Part shown: positions 36,012 through 46,866 of the stretch, piece by piece
Numbering within the stretch: position 1 is the first letter of the stretch
How the letters are laid out: the number at the start of each line of letters is the position of its first letter
Assembly (NCBI GenBank): GCA_023055355.1
Contig: JALJCS010000022.1
Location: 5,937,001-6,001,000 of the forward strand
Origin: Agelaius tricolor
Taxonomy: Eukaryota > Chordata > Aves > Passeriformes > Icteridae
Direction: 5' to 3'
DNA: 64,000 bases
The notes under the pieces: model-generated
Database searches by the model: none
Told to the model about the DNA's origin: nothing
The model's input: the letters and a program-made list of their open reading frames with translations, nothing else
Position numbers and translations under genes: made by a program

Positions 36012-39000
36012 CCATAGGGGAACAAAGAGTTTTTCCGGGAAGTCGGGGTGAGGGGGAAATAACCTCAATGAAGCTAAGATAACAGGCATTTCAGTCTAGA
36101 GCACTTCCACTTGCTTTGTTAATTTGTCTTCATATCCAATAAAGAAATGGATGATTCAGTAATGAATGATTATTAGGCATAATAAAGCCAAAATGTATTT
36201 ACTGGCAATATTTAGGCAGTTAACAGTCATTTGGAATACTGTTCTCCCAGCAGATATTCTATTTGTGTAATTTGTGGAAATCCCAGTAGAAAAAGAAATT
36301 GAAAAAAATAAAAGTATTTGTGGGGCAAAATCCTCTGCAGGAAGACTGGACATCTTCATTGTATTAGCATTGTTACTTTTTTCTATTGGCTTGTCCAGGT
36401 TTATGTGCTTCTTTTAAGGCTGAACTTGCTAAAAGGCTGAACTGTGTACCTTTAAGATAAACCACAGGGAATTAGTATCTAATCAAGCAATTGATTGTCC
36501 GAGCACTGTTTGTCCATGCATTACACAGACAACACGTAACCTCTCAAGACATTTGGGATTTTTTTTTACCCTTTAAAAGATTGTAATTTCTTTCAGTAGT
36601 CAAGCCCAAACATTTCATGTGATCAAATTAAGAAAATGTGAGATTTTGTGCAACAGGGAGGAATAAAGAAGAATTGCTACACAGACAAATTGTTTTAAAG
36701 CATTCTAGGGACGACACAATAGCTCTGGGATCCCTTGGGTAAAAATGAAATAGCTACACCTTAGGAATATAATGGAAAGATATTATCAACCGTGGTTTAC
36801 AGGGGATAGAAAGAGGATCCAGCCTGACTTCCCACAGAATATGTGAATAATCTATGAGAAAGACTGAGCCCATTAAGGGTAACTACACAGTGTATGCTAA
36901 ACCTTGATAGATGTTATACCCTATTGGAAGTCATGTACTTTTCTTTTTGGGTAGCCTTTTAATTTATGCTTTAATATAATCTTTTAAAAATAATTCTGAC
37001 TGTACTGGCACTTCTGACACACAGACCATCATTTCAAATCCTTTTATCAGCACATGTATCATTTTGTCTCATACTAGTAATAGGATGGGAGTCAAGGAAT
37101 ATCTATAGTTTCACCTCATGCCTCTTAGCAATAATGGAGTTATGGGTTGCAATGAAATACGGTATAACTCGCTATTCATCAAATGAGGCTGGGGTACTGA
37201 AGAAATTTGCTCAGTGACTGTTTCATGCAAAGAACATCAACGGATTTGGGGTCAAGCCAAGGGCTCCCATGGCTCGCTCAGATCCCAAATCCATTGGTTG
37301 CAGTTTTGTCCCCTCTGGTGTTTTCCACCGCCCCCCATGCGCAGAGATTCTGCTCTGTGGCTGGAGCTGAGCAGTTTTCTCGTGGGGATCATGTATTCCC
37401 TGTGCTGCAGAGTGCAGAGGAAGCCCAGCTGGGGTGTGCCAGCTCTTGTCCCGGCTCTTCCACTGCCAACTGCGGCTGCAGATTCTGTGGGAGGTGGCTC
37501 TGCAGCTATCACTGCTGCAGTGAGCTGTGCTCAGTCCCCTGCGTGCCTCCAGGGAAGGAGTCTGCAGTGGTGGGTGCTGGACATGTAGGGTGGGAATGTC
37601 AGACTTTCCCTTTCCCCTTGCTTTCCCCATTATATCACGCTGGGGATACCTTAGGCATTTGGCCCAATGTGCTGGCAGTGCTGTCACAGGTTCCCACAGT
37701 CCCACATCTCTTCAGGCACTTGACATGGCTTGAAGTGCGCAAGAGAGGATTTGACTCAAGAATCTCTCCTGGATTTAGCATTAATTTAACCAAGCTGTTT
37801 TGTCTGTGTGTTTTCATTGTTACTCTCTGGCAGACTACAGCAACTAAGGACTGCTATTGCCTACAATGTCCTCCCAAACACCCAGCCATCCACCTTTCCT
37901 CATTTTTAAGCACTCCTTTGAATTTGTAGCTACTTTTCTAAACCTGATCATCTCCATCCAACCTCCCAGGACCCTCTAGCAGCATTTCTACTGCTTCAGC
38001 CCAACGGCACAAATCCCCTCCTGCTCTCTGATTTTCCAATACTCCACATTAATTCCAATGCTAAACATTTCCTTCAGGGCAGGGGAAAGGGGGCCACCGA
38101 GTCCAGATGGAAAAACACTTCATTATTCTTCAACATCTGTATAACCTGGATGGGAAGACTGAGGTGAGGAGGAAACAAAGTGGTGTAGTGGAATTGTTGA
38201 GATACAAACTGCAGCATCTAATGAGTCTACATGCAAAATTCTGGAGTTTGTAACATTTCAAAGACCCTCAACACAGTCACATTTGGGTATGTTTCCATCT
38301 GCAATGAAAAAAGTAATCTTACCCAGTGTTCACCAGCGAGAAAAGGAACAGGGCTATGAGTTCATAACCTCACCTGGGTGCATCTGTTCCCAGGGAGCAT
38401 CCTGGCACTCAGCAGAACACACTGGAGGAGAAGTATCCAGAAAGACACTTACTACAATAGAAAAAGAAATGCAGATCCTCCTAAGCCCATTCAGGTTATT
38501 GGTTAGGTCATTTTGGTTTAACTTTTCCACAAGAAAAATCAGCATGAGATGGACATTTGGTAAACATGACCTATCCCAAACAGTTACATTTAGGGGAATC
38601 TAAAGCCTAAAAAAATCAAGGATTTACAGTGAGAAGCTCAGCAAAGTCTATTTATTTTACCAGCAGCACTGTATCTCAGTTTTCACAGATTTTATTAAAA
38701 GTCTTTGCTCTAGAAAATCTTAAATTCAGATTATCAATCTTACTAAACCCCCCCCCCCCAAAACCCTCACATCTGTGCAAGTGTATTCTCAGTAGGAAAC
38801 AAAAGCCAAGGGTTTGTGTCCAGCTCCAGGATTTGGTCTCTTTTAATAGTCAGAATTTGATCAAAGCTGATTTTCTAATCTGGTGCTTGAGAAGGAGCCT
38901 TTGCCCCAGAGTGATGCTGAGGTACCTGCAAGGAAACATTGGTCATGTAATCTTATCTTGTCCTCATTTCCAACTGACAAAATGTATTGAAAGTCACTAA

Positions 39001-39699
39001 AAATATGTGACACAGTTTCTTAAGAACCCTGTTTCTTGGAGCTGATTGCTGTGGTTTCTACAGGCCTCTTGTATGGCTGTGAATGAAACCTAAGGGTTTC
39101 TTATTTAATGAAATGTAGACCAAGAGATGGTTTTCAGAAATAAGCTAAAGGTGGTTAGGTGGGGTACACAAAGATTTGTTCTTTGAAAACTGGTGCATGA
39201 AACCCTCCAGATGTGAACATTGGGGCAGAAACGTGCACCAGGGGATGCAGCAGCACTGCAAACAGGAGTCTCTAATGCAGTCAGTTGATGGACAGTGTTT
39301 TCTGGAGCTATGTGTGACCTTTAAAACAGGTGCCAGCAAAAAGAAAGGAAAAGCCAGAATCCAGCTGACAAAGGCAATAGCACTGGGCAAAGAGACTACT
39401 GGTAACCGGCAGGAAGAAAGGCAAAGGACAGTAGGAAAATATTGATTTATTAGTGTGAAGTGAAAAGTACATGGGCCAGGTCAGAACCACTTGCTTTCCT
39501 GAGGAAGCTTTAATTTGATTAGTCCATTATTTGCAGAGGAAGTAAGTGTTTCAATGCAGTGAATGAAAGTACAGAGCCACAGGTTCTAATTTTTAACAGT
39601 GTTTGCAAAGCATTCATTTTTTTACTTTCATTCATGTCACTTGGATATGAGAGAGTAGTGGCCTTTCAGATTTAAGGGAAAACAAATAAATTGTGCTTC
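36012..39699. other. Gene-less stretch with a GC-rich open frame and a C12 tract
   Basis: There is no recognisable gene. The longest plus-strand frame in the window lies here: open 37207-37929, first ATG at 37225, giving about 234 codons. It has a Cys-rich centre but no known domain, and GC-rich composition probably explains its length. A run of 12 C (38748-38759) followed by A-rich sequence is the only homopolymer of note. Confidence 0.45.
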
Positions 39700-40080
39700 T
39701 ACTGGTTAGGACAAAATTTGTTGAAGCCATGTGTAATGCATCCCCCTTTGGAGAAGGGAGGAGCTTGGCAGAAAGAAGGCAGCACCAAGGAATAGTTTCC
39801 TAGAGACAGAAACTGGTATCTCCCAGTCAGGTAAGGACGAAACCAATCAAAAAAGTATGAACCACAGATACCAGTGTATAATTGCAATCTTTGTACAGTA
39901 ATAAGATTTCATGATTACTGCTTTGAAGGCTGCACTCTGGTCAAGGAAGATAAGTACTGGCAATTTCCCTGAGCCTGAATTCAGTGAGATATCACATGTC
40001 ACTTTCAACGATGTTCTCTGTGTGCTATGTTGAGATCAAAACCTGGACTAGAGTGTATCACACAGATCACATCTCTTCTT
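39700..40080 (-). mobile_element. Decayed L2-type LINE, reverse transcriptase fragment, minus strand
   Basis: Translating the minus strand gives recognisable reverse transcriptase motifs of the L2 clade, in the right order. At about 40060-39995 there is a degraded SRF-QHST...SLKV (family SGFRxxHSTETALLKV). Next, at about 39965-39920, comes SGKLPVLIFLDQSAAFKAV (family SGxLSVLVLLDLSAAFDTVDH, the first catalytic Asp region). After one frameshift, at about 39874-39800, comes GICGSYFFDWFRPYLTGR followed by QFLSLGN (family GISGTALDWFRSYLTGRTQFVSLG). The YxDD box is not found. One frameshift, an in-frame stop and the loss of DTVDH show a dead, ancient copy. L2 elements are old and sparse in birds. 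This is not CR1, whose corresponding motif is DFSKAFD. Confidence 0.8.
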
Positions 40081-42427
40081 AGGTGATAGTGTAGTTAGGA
40101 TGGCACAGCCTATTTGAATTTCAGGAATATTCAGGATTTGGACTTTTGTGGGTCTGTAGCTATAATTGCAGTGAGGTTTTGAAGAAGTTGCAAAGCCCAG
40201 ATTTTTCCTTAGTGTAAATTTTCACAGAGTGGTGAGGATTCTTTTTGCTCATATAAGGCAGAAAGGTTTAAGGTGAAGCAGGAAACTGCCTTTGTAATAT
40301 CAGTAAATAAAAAGGTCAAACCTATGTGGGTGCTGCCCTCTGCTCATCTTCCTGAATGGTGCTTGACTGCCAGTGAGGTTGAGTACTGTCTTCTTGTCAT
40401 ATTTTCCATGGGAACGTGATGCATCGCTGGATTTGGGATCAGACATGTCTGAATGCTCAAAGTTGTGTTTGAACAGCAACATGGGAGTAGCCATTTCAAA
40501 AATAATCTGCTTACTCAACTCTGTGTTAAATCTCTGGACCATGGCAGAAATCAGCCAGCACTGCATCCTTATGATCCAAGCCTATTATCAGCAAGAAGTT
40601 TAAAAGCATCCCACTGGTAAAGGGGAGTCTCCTATAGCTAAAACCCTGTAAAAGCATGCTCAGTTCCAGGTTTTGCCACAACCTTCCAAGTAAAATGGGA
40701 AAAGTTGCTTCAGCTCTTTGTGTTGTACTGGTGAATTTTGGGTCTTACATCTTCCATTGTTTCTTGCTTTGGAGGATGGAAGAAGCAGCTTGCCTTATAA
40801 CTCTGAGAAAAAGGGAATGATCTGGATTGAGAGTGCTACTTGGCACCACGATACAAATAATAAGTACTTAAGCCTTATGAAAATGCTACTGAGTTCAGTT
40901 GCAATAAATTAGCACTAGTTATTGAAATATTAGGAAGGCTTTTCTTTGCACTACAGTGATTAAAGCAGATAAATAAGAATCTGGACAATTTTGTGTGTGT
41001 GGTTACTGTGTCTTAGGGCTGCCTCTAATAGCCCCAGTGATCTTTCCATCGTTGTTAATGGGTATTTAATTGGGATTTATTTCCATGGAATTTTTGTACC
41101 TTCAGATCATTACAGCACTGAGGGAATTTTATAGCCATGGGGATCAACATGGTCTCTCTAGAGGTTCTGTTTGTTGAATGAAGTTGGAAAGAGTTGACAT
41201 ATAGTTAGACACCATTACCATTTAGAAACACAGGACTGAGAGGAATCCCTTTCAAAAGGATCCTCTTTGTCCTGTGCTGTCTGCCAGTCATCTCTTAAAA
41301 ACCAGTATGATTAATGCACCCAATCTTTTCTTCTGTTTTTAATTGATCTTTCCTCAAAATTCTGTATGCCTTTTATTTTTTTTTTTTTTGTTTGTTTTAG
41401 AGCAGTGAAACTGAATAGAACCGCCATCTATGGAGGAGATAACTATTGCATTTTGTCCCTATCTTTCCACAGCTTATAAGAGAAAACACTGATCACAAAT
41501 AGAGAGAAAGAATAGCTGGGAAATGGCAGCACTGGCTAGTGACTCAGGGAGGTGAAAGCAATTCCTCTCCCTGCCACATGCTTCTTGTGTGACCCTAGAA
41601 AGTTACCAGTGGAGAAGAGGAAAACTGGTGTTTTTCCACTTAGCTAGGTAGAGGAACAAGTCAATACTTGAGACCTTGAATGAGAGATATGTGCCATAAA
41701 ATGACTAAGGTACAATAAATAGTTTATCTTCTGTGGCTTCTGCAACAGGATTCCCCCAAACAGCAGTGTATTTCACTCAAATTCATATGTGTGAATGGAG
41801 TATTGCCACCTATGTACATATGTGTCCTAAATGGTTTCCAAAAAAAGGAAATTAATAATTCAGCCTTTATGATAAATCTATATATTGATAATCCCCTGCT
41901 TTTCCCCTTGTTTAGCCTTTAGCTATCCCTTGTTAATAAAGCTGAGCTCAGCTGGGTCAATTTCTTTTCTCTTGAATCCTTTCCATGTTCAGAGGGTTTT
42001 CTGTCTGTCTGTCTCCTCTGGTGGCTCCTGTCTCGTTCACGTCTGCCTGCTTGGGCACGTGCAAAGCCTGCAGGCAGGGCCTTGTCATGAGCAGCCACCT
42101 CAGAGCACCCCCTGCTCCTGAGCACAACTCTGCTTTGACATGGGCTTAAACACCAGCTTGCACCTGGCTACAGTTCTCTTTTTCTTTTTGTTGGCCCTGG
42201 GAATGAGCACTCCAAGCAGATTTCCTTTCTCTTAATTGCTTCCAACTTCCACCGTTCCCTGCATTTGGGCCTGAGGAAAGGTATTCAGTGTGGCAATCTT
42301 CAGGCCTTTAAAATTAGCAATTCTTATAATTGTTTTTATATTATTATTTATATTATTATTTTGTTCTATCATTGGGTTCTCTGCACTGGGACTGTTGCCT
42401 AGCTCCTCTTCTCTCTTGTTTCCTTAG
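40081..42427. other. Gene-less stretch
   Basis: There is no recognisable gene. A T14 run (41376-41389) leads into TTTGTTTTAG, an acceptor-like site at 41399-41400. No matching strong donor follows within 300 bases. Confidence 0.45.
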
Positions 42428-42584
42428 ATTAGGGCTTTTGAGAGACTTTGCTGGGCTCCTTTTCAACAGTGTGGTCCTGCTCAGCCTGAGATCCAGCTGT
42501 GCAGAGGATGCTGTTTCTCAGATGCTCCAACCTCTGATCTGGAGAGGATTCTGGTGCTGGTCAGAAAGGATGCAGAAAACCCAG
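42428..42584 (+). other. Candidate internal exon, 157 nt, one frame open
   Basis: A long pyrimidine tract ('cctcttctctcttgtttcct') ends in AG at 42426-42427. The interval closes with CCAG|GTGAAT at 42585. One frame is open across the whole interval and about 15 codons into the putative intron. It encodes no recognised domain. It would begin in phase 2 and end in phase 0. The splice sites are good but not exceptional, and no adjoining exon can be matched. A noncoding RNA exon or a chance pair are alternatives. Confidence 0.2.
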
Positions 42585-45500
42585 GTGAATGAAAAACATA
42601 AGCTGTACAGGCAGGGAAGAAGAAAGGTTTAAGTGGTTCTTTCCTAAAAGTCATGTTCTTGTGGGTGGGATAAAATTGATTTTTGAAGTATCTGTTTACA
42701 ATTGGATGAATTACATAAGCATCCATTATGTAATTGAATAATAGCATAATCTTCCATAATGACAGGCAGAAGCCTTCTAATGTTTGGGACAGGACTTATT
42801 TCCTTCTTACTTGGATATCTTTCAGATCCATTGTTATGCAGTTCTTTACATGATGTTTTCTTTCTTCCCTCTTTGAAATTCATCCATGTTAACTGGCTGT
42901 ATTTACTCTATTATTATGCTTCCTTGAACATGTCTTTTCTTTATTACTTATGTCTTGATAGCATTCCAAGCATACTGAGCTGTGATGCTCTTTTATCTCG
43001 CTGTTACTGCAAGTTTGAGCCTCTGCATCCGGATCTTGTAACTCTCCACCTGTTAGAGCTCACTCCAGATGCAGGATGAAACTATCTCCATGCAAGGTGA
43101 AACAAAGGTTTCTGAAGGACAAAGAAGAGCTTTAGTGAGGCTGACCAGGGAATCTTCCCATCACTGAAAAGAATGAGAAAGGCAACTCACATGAGTAAGC
43201 ACTTGTGAGTTCAATTCCTGAGTCAAGTATCCATTGGCTGCTGAGTACACTTTGTTATAAAGATGGTTATATTTATCTTTTAAACACGCTGTTGATGGAA
43301 ATTTTTTCTAATATGGTATTTTTTTTCTTTTCTATTTTTTCCCCTTGGCATTGTAGCATAATGTCCAGATTACAAATAATAATTTAAAAAAACCCCAACA
43401 AACTATCTTTCACTGAACTAGTAATATGTTTAACACTGCTGGCATTTTTCATCTTCCTTTCAAACACTGGCATACAGAGTTCATCTGTAGAAGGACACTC
43501 TTGAGGGTGGATTTATGGAGGGGATGCATCTCTTTTCAAAATTATGAAAAACATCTCATTTTATGAAAAACCCACAAATCCCTTAGGATGCACAGAGGCT
43601 TTCATTTCAAAACTGAACTGCTTCTGTCCACTTTTCTTGGAAAATCTTCAAGGAGCCTCCAGATTTTTAGTGCTGATATTTGCAATCTCCAGTAAAAGAA
43701 AATGCCCCTCCCCTTATTTTTCTTTAATATTGAATTATATACATATTTGAATATTCACATTTTGGTGAATTGCCGACCACAATGACTTTTCTGTGCCCTG
43801 GAAGAAATGATGAGCCTTTTTTTCCCCCAGCTTCTGGTTCACAGAGCTGAGTAAAACATTTTCTCACAGCATTTGTTAATAACATAAGCAGGTTTATTCC
43901 ACGTTTGGGGATTTGTTTAGCCATGGGCTAAATTAGATTGGCCACATGTGGTGTTCAGAGTGCCACAGTGGGGTCCCTGTAACACCCTCCACGAGTAGCA
44001 GTGTTGCACTGCTGAAAAATGGGGGAGAGGGATGAGGGATGGTTTAGAAGAGCCAATAATTTCCCAGTTTATCTGGGTTTCTGGTGGCTGTGGTGGTTGT
44101 TGTTGTTATTGTTGTTTTGAGTTGCATGTACTACGTTTGAAGAGAAAGCCAGGACTGGTTGGAGCCTTAATAAGAAATAAAAAAATTGGAGGTGAAAGGG
44201 CTCACTGATAAAAGAGCTGCTTTCATTTACTGCTCCAGGCGTCCGCTGTAAAGGAGCCAAAGCGAATGTGCAAGCATCAGAGACAGTCGCAGGAGGGAGG
44301 AGGCAACAGTCAGAGCTGTGAGTAACTGTACATAAACATAATTTAAATCAAAACAGCTGAATAACAATTTAGGACATAAAAGGAAAGAGAAAAGGTGGAA
44401 TGAAGTAAAGAAAAACAAACCCCACAAATCGACCACAGTCAAACAAGAGAGGAACACAGAGGAGCAGCAAATGGAAGACGAAAAATCAAGCAAAGCCATC
44501 GGGGTCCAGTGGTTCATTCCTGTGGTACCCTGCGGTTCCCAGCTCAATTACTCAATAAGGTCTTGTGCTTTCCAGGCCAAGAGGAGCCCTGAAGTACCAA
44601 ATCTCTCCTTCAGGCTTCTTCTCTTCAAACACAAGGCTCTTCTCAGCTCAGCTTCCCTGTACTCGCCTCTTTATGCTGCTTTCTGCGCCCTCTGCTCCGC
44701 CAGTGATGGACTCTGCTCCCTCCTACTGCTGCCATCATTCCCTCTTGCCTGGAGCCAGTTACACCCTTTCCATACGAGTTCTCCTTTCCCCCAACACGGG
44801 TCCCTTAAATATTGCTTACTGCTGCTCAGCCCCTGCTGGTATCACCAGCTGGAGGAGCCCAGTCTCAGTGCATCATCCCTTGTCATCTCACCATCTCAGG
44901 TCACTCCTGCTGCTCTTTCCATGCTCACACAGCTCCTTTTATAAATGGGTTTGCATCCACAATTAGGATGTGGAGTCCTAACACAACAGCTGTTGCTGCT
45001 TTACACCCACCAAGGCCTTTGTGCCTTCTGTCTTTTCTCAGTCCCATCCAGTGTCACTGCCTGGTGCCCAAACAAATAAATAGAAATTTAGAATTTTTAA
45101 TCCTATTAAATAATTTGCCTTGATGGTACCATGTGGCAATGAGTGTCACTGATGACTCAGTTTGAAATGTGTTTTCCTGACATTCTTATTAAGTGGGGAG
45201 AGCAAGCAGGACACTGCCAGGTTGATGTGGTTGATGAAGAATGCTGTTGATGGGTTCACAAAGACTAATTGCCCACTCCTTCAAATCCAAGAGACATAGT
45301 TGTGATGGGACAAAAACCCATCTTTGTTCAGTGGCTAGAGAAGAATGGCAAGAGCAGAAGAAAACAGCAGGATAAGAGTATCTCAAGCAGAGGCTGTTAC
45401 CCCATACTCCTGAGGATGTTATTCAAGGCTCTGCAAGACCTTTCGCGAAATATCTCCCTGACCCCAGTGCTGAAGCCTCCTTTGTGCCTGGAAGAATGAG

Positions 45501-46558
45501 GGCTTAAACCCTTTCCAAAATACTTGGGGTTTTGCTTTCTCATTAGTGCAAGCTTAGCTTTGCTTTTGGGCTTGTGTCTTGGAAATATTTCATTTCTCAG
45601 GTTTATGATATGAGGAAAAAACAAAAAAATCCTTTCTCCTTTATGAGAGACACAGTACTAGATCCCTCCCTGATCTATATGTCCAATTAGTCCATAAAAG
45701 TTACTCTCTGCTAATTTGATATCCCCTTTTCCAGCTTTACCAACATCTGAGCCATCTGATGTGTTTGTGAATGTATAGTGGGATGAGGATGTTTGACAAT
45801 ATTTTTTCCACAGCAGAAATGTGTATATTTTTTCATGCATACATAATTAAAAATGGTTGAAAGCGACTTTGATTAAGCTTTGTCAAAAATTCAAACTAAT
45901 GTTAATCATATTTCAGGAGACATCATGCAATAATATTTTCAGCCACAAAAAGAAGACTGCCTAGGGAAAGTCACCGCATTAGGAAAAAATAAATCCCAAA
46001 AAATAAATACCAGCTTGTGACTGGAAATATTTTGCTTTCTTTTCTTTAGCTTATACTAACAAGTGACCACTGTCAAGCAGTTACTAGGATAAAAAATACA
46101 TATATAATACTAGCAAGGCTAGGGAGAAATGAGGAATCATAGAAAAGGGAGATGAATATTGTTTCATCTCAGAATTGAAATGAGTAGAGGCCAAAACCAG
46201 CAGGGTGGGGAGTCTGTTGCAGATGGCAGGAGCTGCAGAAGCTATTCCACCAACAGTAGCCAGCATGTAAGGAGAGGCAGAGAGAAATTACTGGGTTGCC
46301 AACAAAGCACCAGGTAATGTAAGAGGGGGACTAACCAGTGCCAAAGCTCTGACGGATGCTTCCTTAAAGGGGTGCTCCTGCAGGAACTGGGAGGGTCACT
46401 GTGACTCAGAACCATGCAAGGTGGGGGAGGAAAGGGGATTTTTTCCTTAGAGGCAGCACTGAGTCATAAAGCCTTTTCTTTTTCTTCTTCTTCCTTTTTT
46501 TTTTTTTTTCCTTTTCTCTTCCGTTAAGTAAAAATGTTCTGGCATGTTCTATTTCCAG
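42585..46558. other. Gene-less stretch with simple (GTT)n and a strong pyrimidine tract
   Basis: A short GTT-rich run lies at 44090-44116. From 44220 to 45000 the sequence is less AT-rich and carries overlapping frames of 106-157 codons on both strands, none recognisable. A pyrimidine tract (46472-46523, including T15 at 46495-46509) precedes the exon-like interval described next. Confidence 0.45.
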
Positions 46559-46866
46559 AAGATTTTGAAGAGGACATTTTGGAGATACATTTCACAGAGC
46601 CAGGCAGAAGACAGTCCCAGGCCAGCCGGGATCTGCATCCTCAGGCAGCTCCCCCTCTCCCTGTACAAGCTCCCAGCAGCCTCCCAGTCTTGCTGGCAGC
46701 TGTAGGACACCATGGTCCTGCCCGCAGACCAACAGGACTGAAAGAAAACCATTTGCTTCAGCAACCCATTGAGCGGGAGTCACACTCAGTACCTACAAGT
46801 AAAAGGATAAAAACTGTAAACGAAATCAGAAGTAATTTTTTGCAAACTGTGAAGAAGTTGCTTTGG
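46559..46866 (+). other. Candidate exon, 308 nt, open in one frame
   Basis: TTCTATTTCCAG ends at 46558, downstream of a long pyrimidine tract. A GTGAGT donor begins at 46867. The frame running through both sites is open for about 102 codons. It has a Pro/Ala/Ser-rich middle and a charged end containing SKRIKTVNEIRSNFLQTV, followed by KKLLW. The expected chance of 102 open codons is roughly one in a hundred for uniform composition, higher here because the middle is GC-rich. I recognise no family. It could be a rapidly evolving or lineage-specific coding exon, a noncoding exon or chance. It is the most coding-like interval in the window. Confidence 0.3.

Noticed and set aside
35412..36089. 225-codon minus-strand frame
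   Set aside because: It is antisense to an avian ERV LTR and has no domain. No coding interpretation is needed.
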